Positions 50,327 through 59,573 of a stretch of 64,000 bases of DNA are shown here, piece after piece. Location of the stretch: positions 30,646 to 94,645 of the forward strand of contig JBGCFQ010000052.1 of the NCBI GenBank assembly GCA_045106985.1. The letters are read 5' to 3'. A model generated the notes under the pieces. It did no database searches. It was not told the origin of the DNA and saw only the letters and a program-made list of their open reading frames with translations. The stretch comes from JAUIET01 sp045106985. Its GTDB lineage: Bacteria; Pseudomonadota; Gammaproteobacteria; Pseudomonadales; JAUIET01. Made by a program: the position numbers and the translations under genes. Within the stretch, counting starts at the first letter, position 1, and every line of letters starts with the position of its first letter.

Positions 50327-51213
50327 TAATTATCATCCTGCAAATCGGTGCTCAATCTTATATCAGCTTCAGAGCGCAGCATTTCAAGGTAATCACGCAG
50401 TGCCTGTTCTCCAGCCCGGCGTTGGTATTCAGCAACTACTCGCTCTCGAATGCTTGCCAGAGCAACATTGGCTTGCGGCTCATTCTGAAAAACAATAAGC
50501 ACCACATAAGAGTTCTCTCTCGGTTGTGGCTTGCTTACGGCGCCGGCTTGCATTTGCGATGCCAACTCCAGTAATTTTGGACCGATGTAATCTCTCAGCT
50601 TGTGCTGAGGCAACAAAGTGTTAGGCACAGACAGCACCGCTTGGTCGGCAAATTCGCGCTGTACTTGGATTATAGACTTGCCCTCAACTAAGGCTTGATG
50701 AGCTTTTTCCGCTCGGCCGAGCGCTTGCCCAGAATCGCCCTTATCCAAAAATACTAGCTGCTGAACTCTTAACCGCGCCGGCTGCGCAAAGTACGATTGG
50801 TTTTCACTGAAAAACTGCTTTAAGTCGGTATCCTCAGGTTCAATAGCCGACACCTCAGCCGTAATAGTTTGAATCATAGCGTTGCTGATCGCTTTTCTAA
50901 CCGCCGAATCATCTTCGACAAGCCCCAGTTCCAGACCGCGCTGCAAAATGAGCTTCTCTTCAATCATGCGGTCAAGAATATTCCTGCGATCCTGCTCGCT
51001 GAGAGGTGATTTCTTGTCTCGCTGCAACGCATCGATGAATCTCTCAAAGTCGGAACGTTGTATTGCCCAGCCATTAACGCTAGCGATCTCGTCGTCAGCG
51101 GGCGGAGACTCAACCACATTGAATAGTCCGCTCGCGGCCAACGCAAGCCCAACTAGCGCGCCCGCTAAAAGAAACCAGCTCGATGCTCTCTGGGAGTGAG
51201 ATTCAGTATTCAT
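50326..51213 (-). CDS. PpiC-type peptidyl-prolyl isomerase, membrane-anchored
   Basis: 295 residues. The ATG at 51213 is strongly supported, because it overlaps the upstream stop as ATGA. A single N-terminal helix (SWFLLAGALVGLALAASGLF) anchors it in the inner membrane. A SurA-like chaperone region (DRRNILDRMIEEKLILQRGL) precedes a divergent parvulin domain (RVQQLVFLDKGDSGQALGRA, PRENSYVVLIVFQNEPQANV). It probably assists folding of exported proteins, perhaps specifically the HupE-like partner downstream. Confidence 0.85.
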   Translation of the reverse strand: MNTESHSQRASSWFLLAGALVGLALAASGLFNVVESPPADDEIASVNGWAIQRSDFERFIDALQRDKKSPLSEQDRRNILDRMIEEKLILQRGLELGLVEDDSAVRKAISNAMIQTITAEVSAIEPEDTDLKQFFSENQSYFAQPARLRVQQLVFLDKGDSGQALGRAEKAHQALVEGKSIIQVQREFADQAVLSVPNTLLPQHKLRDYIGPKLLELASQMQAGAVSKPQPRENSYVVLIVFQNEPQANVALASIRERVVAEYQRRAGEQALRDYLEMLRSEADIRLSTDLQDDN

Positions 51214-51731
51214 AAATACTCTGTTATGGGTCGCCAAGCACTGAGCTTTTGTTCAAAGCTAAGCGAGGCATGCGCTGGGCTTGTTGAAGGAAGGCGCTCA
51301 TAGTGCAAGTTCGGATACAGTGGTGCAATATCCGCCAGCACATACTTGTTAAAACTCTGCTCGGCCTTGGCGCCATTAAAATAGATTGCCGATAGCTTTG
51401 GATGTTGCTGCAAGAAGTGGTTAAATTTATTTGGCTTTATGCTGTCTTCCGCGATATCAGCATCAAGGCTGCCAGGACGATAGCAATTTGCCATGACATC
51501 CCAAACCGCAACTCCGCGCTGTAACAACAGGTTCAACCGTTGCTGATAACTCGAATCTTTGTTGGTGCCATTTCTTTCGCCGTCAAGCAACGCGCATAAA
51601 ATGGACCAGAAGGCATTTCTGGGGTGCGCATAATATTGGCTATCTCGAAGCGATGCTTGGCCAGGCATGGAACCCAACACAAGAATCCTTGAGTCATCGT
51701 TGGCTATTGGCGGGAAACTGCTGCTGTGCAT
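51210..51731 (-). CDS. DNA-deoxyinosine glycosylase (UDG superfamily, family 6)
   Basis: 173 residues from ATG 51731 (MHSSSFPPIAND), which matches the family start; the frame is open further upstream. Motif A is ILVLGSMPGQASLRDSQYYA followed by HPRNAFW, and the second motif is LPSTSPAHA. This group removes hypoxanthine or uracil from DNA during base-excision repair. It heads a leftward five-gene overlapping operon with unrelated membrane and cell-wall genes. Confidence 0.88.
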   Translation of the reverse strand: MHSSSFPPIANDDSRILVLGSMPGQASLRDSQYYAHPRNAFWSILCALLDGERNGTNKDSSYQQRLNLLLQRGVAVWDVMANCYRPGSLDADIAEDSIKPNKFNHFLQQHPKLSAIYFNGAKAEQSFNKYVLADIAPLYPNLHYERLPSTSPAHASLSFEQKLSAWRPITEYL

Positions 51732-51902
51732 AATGCGTAAGTCGATAGTCAGTAGTTCGGCTGATTGAAGTGTCTGTCGCGAGACAAACAGCTGAAAGCG
51801 CAATTGATTTTATCAGATTGGCAGTGCTTAATTGAAAAACGGTGAGCAAATACATCAGTATCATCCGACAGGGAACAACACTAACCTTTTAGGAAGTAAA
51901 CA

Positions 51903-53075
51903 ATGGCAGTAGCATTGAAAGGGATTCGGGTAATTGAACTTGGCCAATTGTTAGCGGGCCCATTTGCCGGCACCTTGTTGTCTTACTTTGGCGCCGAAGT
52001 CATTAAAGTAGAACCTCCCGGGGGGGATCCAATCCGCGGTTGGCGCGAAGTGCGTGACGGAACATCACTCTGGTGGCACAGCTTGGCGCGTAATAAAAAG
52101 TGCCTTAGCCTGGACCTCAAATCAGAGGAAGGTCGTGAGGCCGTTCGAAAACTTATAGCCACCGCAGATGTTCTGATAGAAAATTTTCGCCCAGGGGTGC
52201 TGGAAGAATGGGGATTGGCGCCAGAAACGCTCAGAGAAACTAACCCCGATCTAATAGTCGCCAGAATCAGCGGTTACGGCCAAACAGGTCCGTACGCCAA
52301 CAAACCCGGTTATGCCTCTGTTTGTGAAGGTTTTGGCGGGTTTCGCTACGTTAATGGCATGCCTGGAGAAGCACCTGTTCGGCCCAATCTAAGCACTGGA
52401 GACACTGTGGCCGGCTTGCACGCGGCCCTTGGTATATGCATGTCATTGCTGGCGCGACACAACAATGACGATGTAGGAGGCCAGGAAGTGGATGTGGCGT
52501 TGTACGAGTCTATGTATAACTTGCTAGAAGCGGTAGTACCTGAGTTTTCCGGCGCCGACGTTATTCGTGAACCCTCTGGAACAACTGTTACCGGCATCGT
52601 GCCAACCAACACCTATCGTTCAAAAGATGGCAAGTTCGTTATTATCGGCGGTAACGGCGACTCAATTTTTAAGCGCCTGATGTCAACGGCTGGGCGCAGT
52701 GATATGGCTGAAGACCCTCGACTAGCCAGCAACCAAGGTAGGGTTGCGCACGAACGGGAGATTGATGAAGCATTAGCTAGCTGGTGCTCCAGTCTGTCTT
52801 GCGAGGCAATAATGCAGGCTCTGGAACAGGCCAGAGTGCCGGCTGGACCAATTTACAACGTTGCCGATATGTTTAGCGACCCACACTACAGGGCCCGCGG
52901 TTTGTTTGAACAAGTGGAAGTTAACGGAAAGCCGTTGGAAATACCGGCTATTATGCCGAAATTGAGCACTACGCCGGGTTCAACGCAGTGGCCAGGGCCC
53001 GGCGAAAATTCCCACCGTGAAGCAGTGTTGAAAGACATTCTTGGTCTCTCAGATGAGATGATAAAACGATTGTAA
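51903..53075 (+). CDS. CaiB/BaiF-family (type III) CoA-transferase
   Basis: 390 residues. N-terminal features AVALKGIRVIELGQLLAGPF, ENFRPGVLEEWGLAPETLRE and ISGYGQTGPYANKPGYASVC are typical of formyl-CoA/carnitine-type CoA transferases. The catalytic Asp is probably Asp167 in LSTGDTVAGLHAALGI. It swaps CoA between acyl groups in the cytoplasm. The ATG follows AGGAAG. It is a single gene with a divergent glycosylase upstream; the acyl substrate is unknown. Confidence 0.93.
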   Translation: MAVALKGIRVIELGQLLAGPFAGTLLSYFGAEVIKVEPPGGDPIRGWREVRDGTSLWWHSLARNKKCLSLDLKSEEGREAVRKLIATADVLIENFRPGVLEEWGLAPETLRETNPDLIVARISGYGQTGPYANKPGYASVCEGFGGFRYVNGMPGEAPVRPNLSTGDTVAGLHAALGICMSLLARHNNDDVGGQEVDVALYESMYNLLEAVVPEFSGADVIREPSGTTVTGIVPTNTYRSKDGKFVIIGGNGDSIFKRLMSTAGRSDMAEDPRLASNQGRVAHEREIDEALASWCSSLSCEAIMQALEQARVPAGPIYNVADMFSDPHYRARGLFEQVEVNGKPLEIPAIMPKLSTTPGSTQWPGPGENSHREAVLKDILGLSDEMIKRL

Positions 53076-53179
53076 AATAGTGGTAATCAGCGCAAGTGAA
53101 CCTCAACCGCGTGATAGAGTTAAGGGACGCGCGCTTCACAAAACCAAACGCAGAATTAAAAGCAAAACAAAAAGCCAAA

Positions 53180-53845
53180 ATGGACACATTTAAAATGAAA
53201 CAATTCGCCACCCCACTTCTAGCAATCGCGGCGCTCTTATTAGTAAGCGCCTGTGAAACAGCCTACTACAGTACTTGGGAAAAGCTTGGCAAACAGAAAA
53301 GAGAATTGTTAGTCGATCGCATTGAAGACACTCAGGAATCTCAGGAAGAGGCTCAAGAGCAGTTTGCTGACGCCCTGGAACAATTCAGATCGGTCGTTGA
53401 ATTTGATGGTGGCAATCTGGAATCCATGTACAGCAAGCTTAATAGCGAGTACGAAGACAGCGCCGAAGCCGCTGCAGAGATTGGCAGCAATATTGACCGA
53501 GTAGAAGACGTAGCAGACGATTTATTCTCCGAATGGCAAAAAGAAATAGAGCAATACAGCAGTGCAAACTTGCGTCGCGACAGTGAACAAAAGCTCAAAG
53601 CAACTAAGAAACAGTATGCAGGGCTAGTGCGCAGTATGAGAAGTTCAGAGAAGACCATAGAACCAGTGTTGGCAACTTTGAAAGACCAGGTCCTATATCT
53701 GAAGCACAATCTTAATGCACGGGCAATTTCTTCACTTAAAGGTGAGCTACAAACGGTGAACACTGATGTAGAGCGCTTGATTAAGGCCATGGAAAAATCC
53801 ATTGGTGAGTCTCGTTCATTCATCGCCAACATGAAGGATAGCTGA
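53180..53845 (+). CDS. DUF2959 lipoprotein
   Basis: About 222 residues from ATG 53180; another ATG lies five codons later and the frame also extends upstream to 53096. The lipobox VSAC follows a hydrophobic signal (LLAIAALLL). The rest is strongly helical and charged (YYSTWEKLGKQKRELLVDRI, EDTQESQEEAQEQFADALEQ), giving a long coiled coil. The family is common in marine gammaproteobacteria, but its function is unknown. It is translationally coupled to the LEA14-like gene (TGATG). Confidence 0.83.
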   Translation: MDTFKMKQFATPLLAIAALLLVSACETAYYSTWEKLGKQKRELLVDRIEDTQESQEEAQEQFADALEQFRSVVEFDGGNLESMYSKLNSEYEDSAEAAAEIGSNIDRVEDVADDLFSEWQKEIEQYSSANLRRDSEQKLKATKKQYAGLVRSMRSSEKTIEPVLATLKDQVLYLKHNLNARAISSLKGELQTVNTDVERLIKAMEKSIGESRSFIANMKDS

Positions 53846-54360
53846 TGACCTGGTGCCGTAGTGTACGAGCAAGTCTGGCAGCTATAGTAGTTTGTGTTTC
53901 CTTGCTTGCAAGCTGCACAAGTTTGCAGCCCAACTTTGAGCAGCCTTCTCTCGAAGTTGTGTCAATTTCCCTGCTGCCCTCTGAAGGAATGCAGATGAAT
54001 TTCGATGTTGGCCTTAAGGTGACTAACCCAAATAAGATGGCGCTCAATGTCGTTGGCTTGGCCTACAACTTAAGCCTGGACGGCTTCAAAGTGATTAACG
54101 GTGTTGGCAATGACATCCCGGAAGTGCCTGGCTACGGCTCGGCGAAATTCCATGTAAGCGCGTCCACCAATCTTATGCAGAGTTTCAAGTTATTATCTGA
54201 GCTACTCAACCAACCTAAATCAATTCTCGACTATTCGTTTAATGCTAAGCTGGATCTTGGCTCTACCTGGCTTCCGGCCTTACGCTTAAAGGACCAGGGC
54301 GAAATAAACCTTAGCAATAATAATTTAATTAAAGACAGTGGCGCAAAGACCGCGCCTTAG
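53845..54360 (+). CDS. LEA14/WHy-domain lipoprotein
   Basis: 171 residues. Lipobox LASC precedes a WHy/LEA type-2 beta-sandwich: SLEVVSISLLPSEGMQMNFD, VGLKVTNPNKMALNVVGLAY and EVPGYGSAKFHVSASTNLMQ. LEA14-like domains in bacteria are linked to desiccation or envelope stress, but no activity is proven. The ATG overlaps the DUF2959 stop, so the pair probably makes interacting outer-membrane lipoproteins. Confidence 0.85.
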   Translation: MTWCRSVRASLAAIVVCVSLLASCTSLQPNFEQPSLEVVSISLLPSEGMQMNFDVGLKVTNPNKMALNVVGLAYNLSLDGFKVINGVGNDIPEVPGYGSAKFHVSASTNLMQSFKLLSELLNQPKSILDYSFNAKLDLGSTWLPALRLKDQGEINLSNNNLIKDSGAKTAP

Positions 54361-54658
54361 AGCTAGGATCCTTTTTTAGCTAAAACCCAATAGTCGCTAA
54401 TTAAGAAGGGCCAGTCCGACTTCCTTAGGTCGCGCAAATCGAATGGCATACTGCTTTGATACTCTGTGGTAACTGAAGCTTTATGTTCACTCAGGGATAG
54501 TTGCGCGGAAGGCTAGGGTTGTGTTGGAGTGAATAGCGCCAGGGATAGTAGCGAGGGACGGGCCAGAGATGGCCCATTGAACGGAAACACAATTCTAGCC
54601 TTTCGTGTGACGGTGAACAAACGCGCTGTTGTGTTTTCAACTGTTTTTCTGTCTAAGC
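54361..54658. other. Intergenic region with long inverted repeat
   Basis: About 298 bp between convergent genes. AAGGCTAGGGTTGTGTT (54509-54525) and AACACAATTCTAGCCTT (54586-54602) match at 15 of 17 positions. With the intervening 60 bp, which contains a smaller GGGCCAGAGATGGCCC palindrome at about 54560-54575, they could form a large cruciform or RNA hairpin that ends transcription of the convergent genes. No T run follows. Confidence 0.5.
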
Positions 54659-57600
54659 CTAGCCCCTAACACTGATCTCCACCAAGGTCTTAAGCTCCCG
54701 CAACACCACAGTCACAACCGCTAAATCATTCAGTGGCGCTGACCGTTGGTTTTCAATCGTATCGACAAAACGACTTATCGCCGGCCGCCATTGCTCAAGC
54801 CAAGTGGCTTCAATACCTTGTACACTGTCCCCGGGTGTTTGTAGTAATAAGCCAAGTGTTAGCTGACGCAACAACTGCTCTAACTCATCAACATGCGATT
54901 CACAGGCCAAGTCCTGCCAGCGACCCGCAGACTTCCACGCTAACAACGATGACATCAGCCAATCAACCTGTAGTCGAGAGGTGAGAGCAAAACACAAGCG
55001 GGTTACATCGGTTGCATCACGGCCAGTGCTCAACGCAATATCAACCATTCCGGGAAACAAGAAAAAGCTGTCGATTACGGCTGCGCGACCCGCTATCTCC
55101 GCACTCACACCGTCGTCTACCAGCTCGGTCGTTGCCTGTTCGGCTACGACGCGCCATTCCGGCAAGTGCAAATCAAGGGCATTGCTGATCAAGGTATCGA
55201 AACAAGCCTTCGTTCTATCAATCTCATTACTCGGCGAAAGCTCTCTGCGATTTCTAAGGTACCAGCGGCTGGCGCGACGCCCCAGCTCAACCAACTTACT
55301 CAACAATTCATGTTGCCTTTGGGTATCAACGGCGTAATCCAGTGCTTCTATGTCCGACCATAGCTTGTCCAATTGAAACAAGTTCATTACAACAACGAAG
55401 GTGCTTGCAACTTCCATCGCCGACACGCCCAAAGAATCGCAAAGGCGAAAGCAATAGGTGAATCCCATACGATTAACCATGTCGTTGGCCAGGCGAGTCG
55501 CAATAATTTGATTGGCTAGTTGATGGCGAGTAATTTCCAGAGGGGCCAACACCTGAAGCTGAGCTGGAAAAGCCTTTTGTAAATAGGCCAGAAGATAAGG
55601 GTCTTCGTGGTTGCTATCCAATATCAGCTTTTCCTTTAGCTCAACCTTGGCGTATGAAATCAAAACACTAAGCTCTGGCCGAGACCAAGCCACACCTTTG
55701 CTGTGGAGATCTTTTAATTGATCATCATCGGGAAGGTATTCCAGCGTACGGTCCAGGCTACCGGCAGTTTCCAGATGCTGCATAAAGCGACTGTATTCAT
55801 GGTGGTTCTTCGCCCTGCCGTCACTCGCCAAACTTATTGCAAGTGTTTGGCGGTAGTTACTGTGCAAAACAACGGCTGCTACGTCATCGGTCATATCACG
55901 CAGTAACTGGTTACGTTCAGCCGGCGAGAGCCGACCATCCTGTTCGAGCGTATGCAGTAAGATCTTTATGTTTACTTCGTTATCCGAACAGTCAACGCCA
56001 GCTGCATTATCAATAAAATCGGTGTTGCAAATGCCACCAAGCCGGCAAAACTCGATCCGACCAAGTTGCGTCATGCCCAAGTTTCCACCCTCTCCAAAAA
56101 CTCGGCATTGCAACTCGGCACCCGTTACTCGCAGACCGTCATTGGTTCTATCTCCCACTTGTGCGGTGCTCTCATTAGTGGCGGCAACATAGGTGCCTAC
56201 ACCACCGTTCCAAATAAGATCAACTTTCGCTTTTAACAAGAGGTTAACAAGTTCATCTGGAGCTATTGCTTCAGCATTGGTATCCAACATCTGTTGCATT
56301 TGCTGACTAAGAGTAATGGTCTTAGAGGAACGAAGAAATACTCCTCCTCCTTGTGAAATAAGTGCTTCGTCATAGTCGGCCCACCCAGACCTTGGCAGGT
56401 CAAACAAACGCCGTCGCTCACTGAAACTGACAGCCGGATCTGGTTGAGGATCTATGAAGATATGCATATGGTTAAAGGCTGCAACCAAACGCAGCTCTTC
56501 GCTCAGTAATAATCCATTGCCAAATACGTCGCCACTCATATCGCCAATACCAATAACATCAATACTGTCTTTTTGAACATCAACGCCAAGTTCTCTAAAG
56601 TGGCGCTGAACGGCAACCCAGGCCCCGCGAGCTGTGATCCCCATTCCCTTGTGGTCATAGCCATTACTGCCACCTGACGCAAAGGCATCACCCAGCCAAT
56701 GTTGGCGTTGTTCAGAAATTTCGTTCGCAATGTCAGAAAAACTGGCTGTCCCTTTATCGGCAGCCACTACTAAATAGGGATCTTCACCATCGGTTACAAC
56801 AACCGAGTTGGGGTGAACCACTTTATCGCCTTGGCGATTGTCGGTTATATCGAGTAAGCCTTGAATGTACATTCGATAGCAGGCTATTCCCTCGCTCAGC
56901 CACGCTTCGCGCCCCTTCGTTGGGTCAGCTTCGCGGGCTATAAAGCCGCCTTTCGCGCCAGTTGGCACGATGACAGCATTTTTAACCTGTTGGGCTTTTA
57001 CTAGCCCCAGAACCTCCGTTCGAAAATCTTCGAACCGGTCGGACCAACGAATTCCACCACGGGCGATCTTGCCACCTCTGAGATGCACGCCTTCAAAGCG
57101 AGGTGAGTGAACAAAAATCTCATACATTGGTCTGGGTCGTGGAGCAAAATCGAGTTCACGAGTAGCCAGCTTGATTGAAATATAAGGCTTATATGCCTGC
57201 TCTCCGTCACTCTTACCTAAGCTAGACGTTTCGCCATTCAATTCATCGCTTTGGAAAAAATTGGTACGCAAGCTGGCTTGCATCAACTCTAGATAACGCC
57301 GGATCAATTCGTCTTCGTTTCTATTTTCAACCTCGTCCAAGCCTTCAATAATTTTATCGGCAAGCCGTTCTACACGATCCGTGCGCTGTGCCATTTGCTG
57401 CTCGTCTCCATCTTCACTGCTTGCGTGAAGCCTGGGGTCAAACTTAAATCTGAACAAGGCGAGCAGATTGCGGGTTAGCTCCAGATGTTTGGCCAGTACA
57501 TCGGCAATAAAACTGAGGCCGAAGGGACTACCCAATTGCTTTAGATAATAGGCATAGGCTCGAAGTAATGCGGCCGAACGCCAGTCTAGACGAGCGCCTA

Positions 57601-59560
57601 ACACCAGACGATTAAATCCGTCATTAGCGCTATGGCCGCGCCAGACGGCTTGAAAGGCTTGCTTGAAGTGCTCTCGCACAGCATCCAGGTCTAGCGCGCC
57701 TTGAATATCCATCGTAAAGCGCAGAGTGAAATCGTACATCCATATCGTGGTATCTTCGCGCGGCACTATCTCGTGCGGGTGTTCAACCAGCACTCTGAAC
57801 CCTAGATTTTCCAGCAGAGGGATTATGTCCGATAACTCCAGAGCTATGCCGTAGCGAAACAGCTTTAAGCGCATGATGTCTGGCGCGGAGCCTGATTCGT
57901 TAAAGAAGCGTATGCCTAAGTCTTGGGTTTCGTTCAACTCCACTATGCACTGTAAATCTAATGCGGCTTCCGCCAGAGAAAACTGGTGCTGATAGCCAGG
58001 CTGAAAAGCATTACCCCAGCGACGCACCATGGCAGGCCCCTGTGTTGACCCCCATTCGCGCAGAACAGAGTCACGCAATGCACTGTTCCAGTCACGTGTC
58101 AGATCTACAATCTGCTGTTCAAGCAATACGCTATCAATGCTTTCGTATCGGCGATTTGAAATGCGAAACACGTAGTGGAGACGTACCAATACCGACTCGC
58201 TAAGAAATTGCGTGCTGAATTCACCTGGCTCTGCATCCAGCGCGTCGCGCAAGCGTAACTCCACATTTTCCCTTAACGAGGTCGTTAGACTCTCTCTGGG
58301 CAGGTATACAATACAACTAACAAATTTCTCGAATGGGTCCACTCTAATAAACAATCGCACTGTGCGTCGATCAACAATGCGCCATATGCCTATACTGGTC
58401 TCAAGCATCTGCTCCTGCGAAGCTTGGATTAACTCATCGCGTGGGTGCCCCTCAAGCAGCGCTTCGTAGGCTTTGCCATCATGGCTTCCAGCGTCAAAAC
58501 GAGAATGTTCGACAAGCCAGCGGGCTTTCTTACGAATCAGGGGTATATCCCAAATACTGCGATGATAAAGCTGCGACGTATAGAGACCCAATAAACGCGT
58601 TTCCCCAGTCGCTACGCCATCAGAATTTCGTCGCTTAACAATTATGTAATCAGAGTATACAGCGCGGTGAACAGTAGATTTTCGCGCGGACTTTGTAAAA
58701 GCCAGCGTCGCGTCACTGGCATAAAAGTCTGCAAACCCTGAGCTCAAATCACTGAGCAAACTATCCTCAAGAGGCTCTCTTTGTTGCATTAGCCCCAAGC
58801 GACACTCGCTATTTTCGCGCATCAATGCTTCAATACCCGCCCCCGTTTTTTCAAACTGCGCCGAACCGAGCAGGGTAAAATTGCCATCACGCAACCAGCG
58901 AAGAAACGCAATATCTTCGCGCTCAACCTGTACGCAAGGCTCCATCTCTGCGAGCAGCTCATCAACCAACTTTAGCATAGGCTTATAGTCGCTGACTGAG
59001 CACTGAACGTCAGCCAGCGTTGATAACAATTCTTGCCTGATGTCTTCACACTCTTTAGCGTCGCCCTGAAAATCTATTTGCAGAAACGCAAAGTCTTCCT
59101 TGCTGTACTCGACCGCATTGCCTACTGGCGCTCCCTTAACAATTGCCAATACTGTTCCCTGTGCATCACGGCGCACCCAGGCTGGATTGCTTTCAAACAA
59201 ATAAATATTTAAACCCAAACGGTTCAACGCCATTCGCGCAGAATCAACCAGAAAGGGCATGTCGGTTTGGCATATATAGATATTAGTGTGCGGAGATGTC
59301 CAGCCGTCAGTCTCTATCGTAGGGTTAAATATCCTTATTCGGGGAGCCGTGTCCGTGCGCGAGTGGAGCAAGTTAAACAAGCCAAAAAGAGCTGCATACA
59401 TGTCCTCCACTTTCCAAGCAAGCATGTTGTCGGCGATGTGAATGTGTATGAAGTGTTGCGTAAATGCCTTAAAAATAGGCAGCAGAGAGCTATCCAATTG
59501 GCTTTCAGCCACGCTGTCGACTTTCGACTTAAACCACTGTCTGGAAGAATCGTCCAGCAT
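54659..59560 (-). CDS. Large NAD-specific glutamate dehydrogenase (~180 kDa type)
   Basis: About 1633 residues from ATG 59560 (MLDDSSRQWF), preceded by GGGGA and 13 bp after the symporter stop; an upstream TTG/ATG frame would overlap the symporter gene. Catalytic features include the substrate region (EIFVHSPRFEGVHLRGGKIA, RGGIRWSDRFEDFRTEVLGL, KGGFIAREADP) and the NAD-domain part (KDSIDVIGIGDMSGDVFGNG). Long regulatory regions flank it, typical of the Pseudomonas/Streptomyces GDH-180 family. It oxidises glutamate to 2-oxoglutarate and ammonium for catabolism. It is probably co-transcribed with the symporter upstream. Confidence 0.95.
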   Translation of the reverse strand: MLDDSSRQWFKSKVDSVAESQLDSSLLPIFKAFTQHFIHIHIADNMLAWKVEDMYAALFGLFNLLHSRTDTAPRIRIFNPTIETDGWTSPHTNIYICQTDMPFLVDSARMALNRLGLNIYLFESNPAWVRRDAQGTVLAIVKGAPVGNAVEYSKEDFAFLQIDFQGDAKECEDIRQELLSTLADVQCSVSDYKPMLKLVDELLAEMEPCVQVEREDIAFLRWLRDGNFTLLGSAQFEKTGAGIEALMRENSECRLGLMQQREPLEDSLLSDLSSGFADFYASDATLAFTKSARKSTVHRAVYSDYIIVKRRNSDGVATGETRLLGLYTSQLYHRSIWDIPLIRKKARWLVEHSRFDAGSHDGKAYEALLEGHPRDELIQASQEQMLETSIGIWRIVDRRTVRLFIRVDPFEKFVSCIVYLPRESLTTSLRENVELRLRDALDAEPGEFSTQFLSESVLVRLHYVFRISNRRYESIDSVLLEQQIVDLTRDWNSALRDSVLREWGSTQGPAMVRRWGNAFQPGYQHQFSLAEAALDLQCIVELNETQDLGIRFFNESGSAPDIMRLKLFRYGIALELSDIIPLLENLGFRVLVEHPHEIVPREDTTIWMYDFTLRFTMDIQGALDLDAVREHFKQAFQAVWRGHSANDGFNRLVLGARLDWRSAALLRAYAYYLKQLGSPFGLSFIADVLAKHLELTRNLLALFRFKFDPRLHASSEDGDEQQMAQRTDRVERLADKIIEGLDEVENRNEDELIRRYLELMQASLRTNFFQSDELNGETSSLGKSDGEQAYKPYISIKLATRELDFAPRPRPMYEIFVHSPRFEGVHLRGGKIARGGIRWSDRFEDFRTEVLGLVKAQQVKNAVIVPTGAKGGFIAREADPTKGREAWLSEGIACYRMYIQGLLDITDNRQGDKVVHPNSVVVTDGEDPYLVVAADKGTASFSDIANEISEQRQHWLGDAFASGGSNGYDHKGMGITARGAWVAVQRHFRELGVDVQKDSIDVIGIGDMSGDVFGNGLLLSEELRLVAAFNHMHIFIDPQPDPAVSFSERRRLFDLPRSGWADYDEALISQGGGVFLRSSKTITLSQQMQQMLDTNAEAIAPDELVNLLLKAKVDLIWNGGVGTYVAATNESTAQVGDRTNDGLRVTGAELQCRVFGEGGNLGMTQLGRIEFCRLGGICNTDFIDNAAGVDCSDNEVNIKILLHTLEQDGRLSPAERNQLLRDMTDDVAAVVLHSNYRQTLAISLASDGRAKNHHEYSRFMQHLETAGSLDRTLEYLPDDDQLKDLHSKGVAWSRPELSVLISYAKVELKEKLILDSNHEDPYLLAYLQKAFPAQLQVLAPLEITRHQLANQIIATRLANDMVNRMGFTYCFRLCDSLGVSAMEVASTFVVVMNLFQLDKLWSDIEALDYAVDTQRQHELLSKLVELGRRASRWYLRNRRELSPSNEIDRTKACFDTLISNALDLHLPEWRVVAEQATTELVDDGVSAEIAGRAAVIDSFFLFPGMVDIALSTGRDATDVTRLCFALTSRLQVDWLMSSLLAWKSAGRWQDLACESHVDELEQLLRQLTLGLLLQTPGDSVQGIEATWLEQWRPAISRFVDTIENQRSAPLNDLAVVTVVLRELKTLVEISVRG

Positions 59561-59573
59561 AAATTTCCCCGTG

